Source: Apiosordaria backusii
Lineage: Eukaryota; Ascomycota; Sordariomycetes; Sordariales; Lasiosphaeriaceae
Length of the DNA: 64,000 bases
Direction: 5' to 3'
NCBI GenBank assembly: GCA_030549205.1
Contig: JAUKTV010000017.1
Coordinates: 62,001-126,000 of the forward strand
Part shown: in pieces, positions 13,200-24,600 of the stretch
Layout: every line of letters starts with the position of its first letter
Numbering within the stretch: the stretch's first letter is position 1
Position numbers and translations under genes: made by a program
The notes under the pieces: generated by a model
The model's input: the letters and a program-made list of their open reading frames with translations, nothing else
The model's database searches: none
What the model was told of the DNA's origin: nothing

Positions 13200-15300
13200 T
13201 TATCGACTATTATTAGTAAAGTAGGTAGCTATCAACGTTTAATACTATTACTATACTAGTATATTGCTTACTATAGCTACTTGCAGGCTATAATATAGAT
13301 TTTATTTAGTACTTTACTATAAAGTAGTAAAAAACTAAAAGGTAGATTGTAAAACAGTTAAAGGCCTTTACAGTTAAGTAATATATAGCGTTCTATAAGT
13401 AACTTAAAGATACTAAATTCCTTTAACTTAATTATACTAATAAAACTAAGATTAATATTACCGGTATACTATAATAGAAAAGGTAAATAGATTATATATC
13501 TTACTTTCTATTAATATATTTATTAATAAACTTGCAAATACTATAAATTTATTATATTAAAGAAACCTTAATAAAATATAATTAAGACTGTAAACTAAGT
13601 AATAGCGATAGATTTCCTTAACTATTTATATTAAATATACCGAATTAAATTATAAAGTACTTTATAGAAGTATTTCCGATAGTATAAGCAGTTATACACT
13701 AGTATTATAGGTCGTTATATAGATAGGAACGATAGTTTAAAAGTTAAGAAGGTATATCTTTTAAACTTTATTTACTAATATAGTTATTAACATACTTTAA
13801 AGTAATATAACGCTATTTAGTTTATAAATATAACCTATAACTACTATATATTTATAAAAAGGATATTATAAATGTAAATACTTTACTAATCTTATAGACC
13901 TTTAATATTAAATATAATACTAGCATCTTCTTTTAAAAGAAGTATTATATTTAACTATCAGAGTACTACCTTGGCCTTACCTTTATAGAGGTACAGTTAG
14001 CTAAGTTTATAAACGGTAAAAAAAAAAGCAGTAAGGACAGGTATTTTAAAAAGCTTTTTTTTTAATATACTATTAAAAGTCTCTTTTATAATAAAGATAA
14101 AGTGCCCGATAAGTATTTTAGACTATTAAAAAAGATAATCTTATAAAAATGTAAAAGTTATAAATGTTTAAAGGCGTTTTATTATAAGGATATTCTATTA
14201 ATAATTATATACAATTTGAAAACCGATAAAGACACCTTAGCTATATTTATTAAGTTTATATACTATAAAGGGATAGATAATAAGCCGAAACTGTAAGTAA
14301 TTACTTATTTTTCTTTAGTATTTTAACCCTAACGATCTCCTTTAAAACTATCTTCTTCTTTACCTTTACTAAAAGGTTAATCTTTTATTTTATTAGCGTT
14401 ATTATTAGCCTAGTAATATACGATAGTGCATTTACTATATTAAAGTTTACTAATATTAAAGCAGTCTTTTAAATAAGGAATTGAAGATTAATTAAATGTA
14501 CTTTATTATACTAAAAGGAGGAATGGCTTAAACGATCTGTTTTCTACTACTATAATGACTCTATTATAGAGAAGGAATCCGGTAAGTGGAAGTACCGACC
14601 TTTTCTATATTAGAAGCTATATAACGATATAGAATAGTAATTGCTTAATTTAAGAAAAGAAAACGCAATTGAACTAAAGGCTTAATATAAAAAAGCAGCT
14701 AATATAGTAAACAGTATATTCTTTTTATCCTAATAGTAGCCTTATTTTAACAATATATAAGTAACGTCTCCGATACTATCTACGATTAGATAATATACTA
14801 TAACCTAAAGTAGGCTATATTTAACAGTATATATATTAATAAGAAAGTTAGGTTTTACCTTTAGAATATATTCCTAAATAAGCCAACTAAGGATAGACTA
14901 TTTACAATACTTTTATATATAAGCATTATATATAACCTTTATATAAGTAAAGATATAATCTCTGATAAAGTTTAAAAGCTAATACTATTTAATTAATAGA
15001 TTGCTATATTAAAGATAAAGAGAGTATAGTTTAAAGGCGGTTAATACCGGATTAAAGATTTTAAAAAGAAGAATTGGATTTAAGAACTTACTAAGTTAAT
15101 TGCAATTAAAGAGGTATAGTAGAAAAAGGCTATTTAGTAAGCTTACTGAAAAGATTACTTTTATAACTGCCTAACTTAGGATATTAATATCGATAAATAA
15201 GAAGAAGATAAATACATTAAGCCGGCTATCGACCTATATATACTTAAGTATACTTAGCTTACTTAGATTCTTTATAATTAGTTAAATAACTTAAGCTTTA
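13200..15300 (+). pseudogene. RIP-degraded DUF3435 (tyrosine-recombinase-like) gene relic
   Basis: No frame stays open, but short landmarks of the fungal DUF3435 family can be read in order on the plus strand. At 14261-14290 the codons give YYKGIDNKPK, matching the family motif HHKGxDNKPK. About 110 bp on comes a segment resembling the family's LALAFxDxAF stretch. At 14512-14544 the codons give (TAA)KEEWLKRSVF, matching WKEEWLxxPVF with the Trp codon turned to TAA as RIP predicts. DUF3435 proteins belong to the superfamily that includes captain recombinases of Starship elements, but the family also has other members and I cannot see the catalytic tyrosine region clearly. The boundaries are approximate. 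The 3' part also occurs inverted at 6031-6443. Confidence 0.6.
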
Positions 15301-16499
15301 TAGAGCTACTCGAACTTTATATTTAAACAGCCAAGCTAATAGTTGTCCTATATAGTAAATAGAAGACTGTAAAGCAAAACCGTATTTAATAAAGGGTATA
15401 GGCCAATATTATAGTAAGTAAAAAGTCTTTTAGGCTAAACCCCTTTCCATTCTTTATAAATAAAAAGCAATATCTATACTATATTAAAGATAAAACCCTG
15501 TCTTATATAGAAAGGACGTTTAAGTATAGTCGATTGGCAGTAATATACGACCATTTTAATAGGAAGTATAAATAATAGTTAGGTAATATAAAGTAAATAT
15601 CGTACAACTACCCTAAATATAGGGGGAAAGCGCTGGAGTTTAAGTACTTAAACTATTTTAAAAACTATATAAAGACAGTCTACGGTATTAGACTATAAGC
15701 CTAAGTGCATTTAGTTAACATTATAAAGGCTAGCTATCCTAAATATCTAGGAGTATACCGTGGACTTGGCTTCCTCCCAGGATACCTCAACGCTATAATG
15801 GAGGCTGGGACAATGTTTGTAGCCGACTATGGAACTTACAGGAAGAGATAGATCTATACTTGCAGTATAGGAATCCCTATAGAGTTAAGTTTAAAAGTAG
15901 GCCTAAAGGAAGTAGTTAGGGTATACTGCCAGGTAAGAAGGTTTAAAAGGCACTAGTTAAGTAGAAAGCTCTAAAGAAAGTACCAACCGAAGTATCTACT
16001 AAGAAGACGTTAAAAATACTAGTAAAGAAAGCATCTGTAAAGTTATAGTAGCATAGTTAGTACTAAACAGTACAAGGTAGTATAGCTACTATTATCGGTA
16101 TAGCTAGCTTTTAAAAATCTATTAAGTATAAACGTAAAGTATCTAATACCTATACAATCTACTTAAGAGATATAACGGATATAGTAAATATAATATAGTA
16201 TTTAAGTCAGTAAAGGTAAAATAAGGTTAAGGTAAAAGCAAGAAACGTTAAGAAAAAGACCGAATAGGTAGATAAATAAAGTTCTATACTTTTATTTATA
16301 TCTGCTTATCTTAGCCGCTACTAACTTAACTGTAGTACTTGCAATTTAGCTTCCGCAGCCTTATCGGCTTAGGCTTTTAGATAGCTTTAATTCCTTTTCT
16401 AACTATACCTTAGCCCTATCTTACCTTTACCGTCTTGAATACTATATTGTACCTATTGCATTTACTATAGCTACTATATTTACGCCGCTATACCTAGTA
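15301..16499. other. Degraded AT-rich stretch of unknown origin
   Basis: No family recognised. Around 15690-15850 lies a patch clearly less TA-rich than its surroundings, including an open run reading like YRGLGFLPGYLNAIMEAG, so part of a former coding sequence escaped mutation. Frames before and after it are full of stops. Confidence 0.4.
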
Positions 16500-19092
16500 G
16501 TGACCTCTGCTTACTTGGCCTTAACGGTAGTAGTGTATATAGCTTATCCTTGCTTTTAATCCTTTAGTAGCTTATAACTACTGTTAATATTAAGTTACTA
16601 TTTAAGCTTTATAATTACTTTAATATAATCAGCAGTACTAGTACCGGCAGGTTTATTGCTATTATATTAGGCTGCTTATATATAACTGTTAATGACTGTC
16701 TTTATATTTATACTTTACTATTTAATAGCGTTTTCGAAAAGAAGAGCTGTTAAGTTATAATTAAAGGTAAGTTTTAGGGTTAGTTTAATACTATTAAGCT
16801 TAAGTAGATTGTAAAGAAGATTTTAATAAACTGTAGATTCGACGAAAATACATTACTTAAGGATGCTTCTAATATACCTTATAAGGTATATATTTATATA
16901 GCCTTTTTAACTTATACTTTACTAACCTATTAGATTTGTCTATATAATAAGTAAAGAAACTAATGATATTATCTATTTAATAAGCTATTGATTTTCTTAT
17001 AGTAGTACCGACCTTTTAAATTCTATAAAAATATAGTAGGTATACTATGCTATATTTACTGTTATAACTTTCTTTAACCTTATTACTATTGGCCCTTTTA
17101 ATAAGGAATTCGTTAACAGTATGTTAGAAATAAACAACCCTGTTTATATATTATAGACTTAGGCTTAAAATATATAGGGTAATCAGTTATAGGGTAAGCG
17201 GCTTAAATATATGGTTTTAATTGGTATAAAAGTACTTATATTAAAGCCAATATACGATAATGTCTTTAGGATTTAGGCTACTTTAAAAGAACTTACAATT
17301 AAAATAGAAAAGATAGCCGAGCAGTTCTGCTATAACTACTTAAACCTTGACGATAAAGGGCGCTATTATTACTTTAATGTCGACTATAGATTTGAGGATG
17401 TTGGTTTAAAAAAGTCGAAAAAGAAGAAAGAGATTGCGGTAGCGATTAAATACTATGTTATATTATAGGGTATAGTTAAGTAGATAAAAGCGTATATAAA
17501 TAACTTTATAGAACAAGAGTGTTAGTCTAGTTCTTATTAACTGTAATTTATTATTTCCTAATATTTCTATTCCTTACTAATCCGATATATGCTAGATTAT
17601 AGCCCCTATTAGACGATATTTACGCTATAGAGCGTGCCGGCGTCGAATAAATTTGTCGATAGACCGTTTGATACCGCCGGTCTTGAACGATATCTCCTGC
17701 CGCGTTCCCGGCGGAATTACGGGCATAAGATATTTGTTCTTTACAGACTTAGTAATATCGAAAGACACAGCTAACTGTTGACTTTGCTTGACGCTACCAA
17801 GCCACGTTCAGCTCGGTCTTCTGGCTAGATGGCAGGTCGGAAGACCGGCTGAGGCAGAGTCTTGCTGGCTGTGTAAGCAGGATACCGGAAGGCCAGATTC
17901 CAAACCGGAGCAAGAATCACGCCTTAAACAACGAGGACGATCTTAACCTTGTGGTAATGGAGGTGTTAGAGTGGCTTGCGCGGCCGGACAATACCGACTG
18001 GCTGCTGGTCTTCGACAACGTCGACCAAGACCATGAGCAAGGCAGGTCGACAGGTATATACGATATTTGGCGGTACCTTCTGGACAATTATAGGTCAGTG
18101 CTGATTACTATACGGTTGTTAAGGCTAGTATAGTTTGGTAACTTGAAACGACTGAATAAGGTAGACTAAGAATTGGGCACTACTATATTTAGATAGTAGT
18201 ATAGGCAATAATTAAATAAGCTTTAACTATATAAGTTTTAAAGTTAAGGTTAATAGATAGTAGTTATAAATAAGACTAAGACTGAGCTATTTGGTTTACT
18301 TAATAGCTTACTACTTATATTAACTTAAACTATATTATATTTATATAAGACTAGGCTTAATATTGTATTATATATTCGGCTTTATAAATAGTAATAGGAT
18401 GACTTAATAAGGTTTAATAGTAAGTTTAGTTTATTATTAGTAGATTATAAGTAAGGAAATGTTAAGATAATATAAACGATGTTATTTAAGGCAATTGAAG
18501 CAATAAATAAAAATGCCTTAAATCTATTAAAACTTTAGGCTTTTATTAACAATAAAGACCTATAGTACGGTCTACTATAAACTATAGTAAATAGTAAAAA
18601 GTAATAGCCTAGATAGCTTTACAATATAGTATATAATAAGGTTAGGTTTTTAAATATAGTAACACTATTACTTTACTATTTAATAATCAAAGCTTAAAAG
18701 TCTATACAAGGTAATAGTAGCTATAGTATATACCTAGTAGTATATAGATAGATATTATATATATAAGATAATAATAAGAAAAGATTGTTTCTATAGCTGG
18801 CGATAATGGTGGTTGATTTTCAATGCCCAATAGTAAGACTAAGGATTATTAAGTACTTTAGTAGCAGCTTCTTTTATATATAGAGAGGTGCTTATAGTAG
18901 GCTGGGGGGTTTTAGGGAGGTAAGTGTAATTTAGAAGATATTAATATTACTAATGCAATATATATATTAAGTAACCTTTACGTAGATTAAGGCCGACTAG
19001 GGGAAGCTGAGGTAATGTACTAGTAGGCGCTAGAAGGCTATAAGAAAGCGCTTAGGCTGGATTATATATCGACTTTCAATACGGTTAATAAC
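16500..19092 (+). pseudogene. Patatin-like/NB-ARC/TPR NLR (STAND) pseudogene, cut by a Copia insertion
   Basis: Domain order matches fungal patatin-NLRs, which act in self/non-self or immune-like signalling. The patatin glycine-rich loop is seen as LNGSSVYSL at 16520-16546 (family: LDGGGVRGL). The GTSTG nucleophile elbow appears as SSTSTG at 16631-16648. A linker reading RYYYFNVDYRFEDVGL lies near 17361-17408. The NB-ARC Walker A is broken by a frameshift, with KTQL left at 17762-17773. The best preserved segment (17951-18130) reads EWLARPDNTDWLLVFDNVDQD, Walker B-like. Degenerate STAND helices and TPR sequence follow (ALEGYKKAL near 19030-19056). The frame is interrupted repeatedly. The TPR array stops at 19092, where a Copia LTR end begins. 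RIP damage is heavy in the patatin and TPR parts and light in the NB-ARC core. Confidence 0.82.
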
Positions 19093-20658
19093 TTAGGTAA
19101 TGTTAAGATAGGTGTCTTACAGGCCTATAGGTATAGACCTATGCAGGGAACGGCGCAGAATACTAAAAGCAAAGAGGGTTTTGTTTGCAGTATACGACGT
19201 AGCTAGGTACTAAAGGAATGTAAATTATAGAGGCGATGCCCTATAATATATAGAAGCTAAATACTATAATATAGGCTTATAAGGTAATTTATTAAAGCGG
19301 TTAAAGACCTTTAAGGGACCTATAGGGCTTAAAGGACCTATAATCTAGGCTAATAGGTCTTTATAGAACTTAATAAAGTTAGTTTTAATAACTTTGTTTA
19401 AGCTTAAGTAGATTAAGTAGGTTTAATGACCTAAAATAGCTACAAGTCTTCTTTTAATTCCTTAAAGGGTAAGTTTAAAACCTATAGTTTGATCCTTAAT
19501 AGGAATATATACTGTAACTTTAGTACTTATAGCTCTATAGTTTAAAAGGTTTGGCTAATATAGCGCTTAAGAAGGTAATAGTTTATTATAGAAGGTTTGG
19601 TAAAGTGTAAGATCCTTAAAGCTTTAGGCTATATAGTTAATGATTTCTATTATAGGAATAGCTATATATCCTTAGAAAATGATAGAGAGGCTTAAAGTTA
19701 GAATAGTAGCCTTAAGATAGTTTAAAATAATCTAAATAGAGTGCTTAGTTAAGCTATTTTAATTAAAAGTTTTAAAGCTTGATATACTAAAGCCGATACC
19801 CTTTTTTATAAGATAGGTATTTAAGGGAAGGACTTCTTTTCCTTTATTGTAGTAAAAGTAAGTAGGGTATTGCCGGAAGGTATTGTTTAAGCCTTTAAAT
19901 AGTAAATAAAGTATTGTAATGGTATTATCTTTAGTAGTTAATAACTTAAGAAATTGGAAACGGGTCTTTCGATCTACTATAATTAAGCTGTAAGGCTTCT
20001 TTAATAGTAGAATAGGCTTAATAGTAACAATGTCCTTCTTTAAATAGTTTAAGGTAAAAGGAGGGTTTTAAATAGGATTTTTAGAAAGCTTTTAAAGGAT
20101 TTTTATAATATTATAGCTTTTGTAAACTAAATCTTTAGGTCTAACCTTCTATAAGTTAGGTATATCCTTAATAATAAGAAAGGTCTTTTTTAAAAGGTTA
20201 AGACCTATATGTTTAAGCTGTATATATTAAAGGATAGTTAATCAAATTGAGGTTAGTAAAGGCTTATTAAGATCTTTAAAAGCCCTATCCTTTTTTAAAA
20301 AGTTAGGAGCTTTAGGAGAGACCCTCTTTGAAATTTCAGAAGCTTTAGAGGCTTTAGGGAAAGTAGGATAATTGCTAAAGTATTATTAGTAGGATACTTT
20401 TAGCCGAAGTTGGCCTTTAAGGCTAAGGTAGAACCCTAATCTTTTAAAATTTAGGACAGTAATGAGATTATAGTTACTATCGGTAAGCTTTTAGCTATAT
20501 AGGGCTCCTTTAATATTGTATAAGCAGTCTTTACTAACAATATTTAGTGGAAAAGTAGGAATAAAGAAGGTTTTGGTAAGGCTGATAGTTGAAAAATAGG
20601 CCCTATTATTGTAGGTTCTAGTAAAGAATTGGACTTTTATAGTACCTTTATTAATAAT
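19093..20658 (-). mobile_element. Rearranged fragment of the first Copia family, copy C
   Basis: Begins with the intact LTR terminus TGTTAAGATAGGTGT and runs about 200 bp as LTR (to ~19293). It then jumps to interior sequence collinear with copy A positions from ~2285 to ~3655. The rest of the LTR and about 1.9 kb of interior are missing. Orientation is minus, as in copy A. The LTR terminus lies directly against the TPR codons of the NLR pseudogene, so this copy inserted into that gene. The right side is truncated where the second Copia family starts. Confidence 0.85.
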
Positions 20659-21620
20659 TATTGGAATAGGTATGGCTAATTATAGGCCTAAGGGCCCTGT
20701 AATTAGTGCTTACATACTAGCTCATAGTGCAGCGGAAGTCTTACGCGTGATACCTATAGCTTAGTGCTGGGGTACTAGAATACAGCACTACGCAGGTGCT
20801 GTAGAATAGAAATATAGTAGGTAAATAATTGTATTGTAGTGCTAGCCTTTTGTAAATCCACTGTAATAATCTCTATAGTAGGGTTTGTACTCGACCTCTA
20901 CCATATACCTACCGACTGACGTGCGGTGCCTTGTATACCCTAGCGGGCAGATGGGCTAGAGTACGGCTTGGTTGAACTCGAGGTTTGCTAAGCCCTATAA
21001 ACCACTTGCTAAGCCCTCTATAGCTTCCGACCTATAGGGCCTACAGGCCTATAATTTAGTATAGTAGTAATATACCTACTTAACTATAGGCCTACCAATT
21101 CTTGGCCAATTTGGCCAGCCTAGTGGTTGGCTACAGGTCTTATAGGCAGCTAAGTTAGCGTGGTTTACAGCTCTTTAAAAATCGACTTACAGCTATATAA
21201 AGGGGCCGCAAAACTGAGCACCCCCAACCCAAAGTGCAAGTTAACGTAGGGTTAGGGTTAGGCCGCTTATACTGTTTACAATAGTAGGCCTTAGTAGCTT
21301 AAATATAAAATTATAGGCAGTTTAGCCTACTAGTTAGCGGGATGCAGGCTTTTAAATAGCCCTGCAGTGAAGTAAGGTGCCAGGTAAGTGCCGGGTAGCT
21401 GACGGGTAGGCTTTCTAACTTAAGCTTCTACTATGTAGTATAATAACAGCCATCTACTATAAACTTAGGCCTTATAGGGACCTAGTTTAACACCCCTCTT
21501 CTACTTATAGTAAGTGGTAGGCCCAGATTTAAATCTGAAGCCTACCGTAGTAAGCTAAAACTAATGAACTAACTAACTAATTAAAAAACTAAAATACAAG
21601 GTATATAAGGCGTTAAGGCC
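20659..21620 (+). repeat. Left inverted arm (LTR 20659-21492 plus leader)
   Basis: The LTR part is 834 bp with TG..CA-type termini after allowing for RIP, and is followed by 128 bp of leader shared with the right arm. It contains a telomere-like run TAGGGTTAGGGTTAGG at 21247-21262. Confidence 0.85.
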
Positions 21621-24600
21621 CCTAGGCTTCTATTTTATAGCAAACAAGCCCTATTAAAGCCTATAAACTACTTATTTAGAGGTATTCCTATAGTATTAAA
21701 TTACAGTAAGGGAACCTCTATAGAAAATACCACTCCCTAAACTTCTACCAATTTACAGGCTCTTTAGTAGACTTTAATACTAAATTCTTTAACGCAGTTA
21801 GCCGGCTTATACTAGCCGGCATCGACCTCCAAACTATAAATCAAATAAATCAATACCTATAAGCTATAGAAAGAGCTTCCTACAGTAAATTAAAAGGCAA
21901 TAAAGTACTATATAAACCGCTAAAGCATTAGGCCAAAATACAAATGCTATTGACCTAAGCTTCCTAATAATAGACCTACTAAAAGAACAGTATATTCCAG
22001 CCTCTACTGCTATTAAAAATATAGCCTACAGAAGTAAAGAAGGCCTTTACAAAGGCACTAAAAAGAAGGTCTTTTTAAGCAAAAAGCTTAAAAGTAATAG
22101 TAATGGTAGCTTTAATAGCCTAAGTAACTCTCCTTAAAAGAAAAAAAAAAAAGGCTTTAAAAGGCCTAAAGGCCTTAAAAAAAGACCTAAGGCTAAAGAT
22201 TCGTTTGTCTATATAGTAAGCTCTTACAACCTAGCCTTAGGGATCTTTAAAAACTTTAATAGTAACGATAGTAATAAAGGCACCTACATAATACCTATAG
22301 GGCCTGCTAAAGGTGCTAAAAGCATTAAAAGCAAGGCCCTAGCAGTACTCTCTTTAAAGGATACCCTTCTATACAATACTAAGTCTATTGACTATATTAT
22401 TAATAATCGAAAATAGTTCACTAACTATAAGCCTAATAATAGCTTACTAAGGACAATTTATATAGAAGGAGGTCCCCTAACGTCCAAAGGCTCTAAAACT
22501 GCTATATTTACAGTACTCTTATAGAAAAAACCCTCTAAATATACTAAGCTTAAGCTTAAAAATGCTCTATATATTCCTCAGTTTGATATTAACCTTTTTA
22601 ATAGTATACTATACTATAAGGTTAGCAGTTATGTTAAAAAGAAAGTACTATATAAACCTAATAAGGCCCTAATAGCGGTATTCGATTTTAAGGCTTTAAG
22701 CTTCTTCTTAAAATTACAGAAGGTAAAGAGGCCTATTATTTACTATAATATAAGTTTCAACATTACTAGTCGGAAGTAAAAATTAATAATTAAGCTTCCT
22801 AACAGGCCCTTATCTTAAAAGGATAGCTATTCAAAGGTCGATTTAAACCCTTAAAGGCCTAGTAATAGGCCTATAAAGCTAGATAGCAATAGTGCTATTA
22901 ACTCTAATTCAAATGCCTGAAAGGTAAAGCCCTGTAGACTTAGGGGGTCTAAATCTAGCTATAAGGAAGGCTATAGCCGGAGTAGACCTAAAGAAATAAA
23001 GCTCCGTTAGCCTACAAAAGGCCCTAATGGCTTAAATAACCCCAACTCTAAAGGATCTAATCAGAGTAAACCTACTAAAAAGCTCCGTTAGCCTATAGAA
23101 GGTCTTAATAGCTTAAATAACCTTAGCTTACTTAATTAAAAAGAGGCTTAAGGGGGCTATATACTTAGGGAGGCTACTAAAAATATCCTTAATACTACTA
23201 TAGACTACTATAGTAAATTACTTTAAATAATATTAAAATGGTATATTAAGCTAAGTTATATAGGCCTAATACTGCTAAAAAAGACCAGTAAAATTACTAC
23301 TAGGCTTCCAAACTTAAATCAAATCAAAGAAGTAGATTTTCAATACTTAGCCTTTAATAAAGCTAAGGCAATAAAAAGGCTTCAATTTTCCACTATTCTA
23401 AACCCTTCTAAAGTCTTAGGTTCCATTAAAGGTAACACTTTTAAAATCAAGCCTATACCCTATAATAGGCTCCCTATAGTGTTAATTTTAGTAGACCGAA
23501 AATCCCGGTTTAAGTAGGCCTTTTATTTACTAAATGCTAAAGGACTAACCGTACTAAGCGCTATTAAAGGCTTTTTTAAAGGCCTAAAGAATCACTACGA
23601 CCGGTACCCTATCCGTTTCCACTATAATAGTAGGAAAGAAATCAACTACAAATTACAGACCTAGTTTTCCATTAAAGGCATTGAATTTTCTACTTTTAAG
23701 CCCTATATCTATAAGCAAAATAGCCTAATTAAACGCTCTATTAAAATATTTTTAGACTAGTTACAGGCTATAATGGTATTATTATAGCTTCTCCAATATT
23801 TATAATGCTATATAACGCTTATAGTACTTAAACTAGTTAACTATATAGTAGTTAGTAATAGGGACCTAACTTCCTACTAAACATTCTATAATAAATTAAA
23901 GCCTTCCTTTTCTTATAAACTAAACTTAAGCCAGTTTAAAGCTATAGGCTTTTCTATAAAGCTTCTTATTCCAGTTAAAAAAAGGTCTAGAGCTTTAAAG
24001 CTACAGGCCTATATAGAGCCTAGTAAGCTACTGGCCGTCCTTAAAAGTAAGACTTACCAAATATAAATACTGGCTAAAAAGGCAATAGTAAAATCTTCCT
24101 TTATAAATATAGTAAATGAACCTACTATAATTTAAAGTATTACTGCTATTTTAGAAAGGGATTTAGGCTAAGGGGGGGTAAAGCTACTATAATTAGTAAA
24201 TAAAGATAGCGACCTACGCCCTAAATACGACTTAATCGGCTAACCAAGTTTGTAAATTGGCTAATAGGCTAATACTAAACAATTCTCTAATAGTAAGCCA
24301 ATTAATAGGCCTACTATAATTTAAAAGGCTATAATCGATAATAGCTTAAAGCCTTTTAATAAGCCTATTATAGGCCTTAAGGCCAGTTTAAAATCCCTTA
24401 CTAAAGACCACTTACTAATAGAAGTAGAAGAACCATACTTAAATATAAGTAAAGATATTAAAATAAGCACTAGCCAATTTATTAAATCAATATTAACTAA
24501 GGCTAAGGCCTATTACTATAGAGTCTTTAAAGGTCCTTCCAGTACTAGTTTATTATTTTAAATACTAAAATAAGTATTAAAGAACCTTAAAAAATCCTAC

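Noticed and set aside
17951..18133. 60-codon frame as an independent small gene
   Set aside because: It is the preserved NB-ARC core of the NLR pseudogene; homologous sequence continues in other frames on both sides.
21240..21265. Internal telomere or chromosome-fusion point
   Set aside because: The telomere-like run is under three repeats and is part of an LTR present in both arms.
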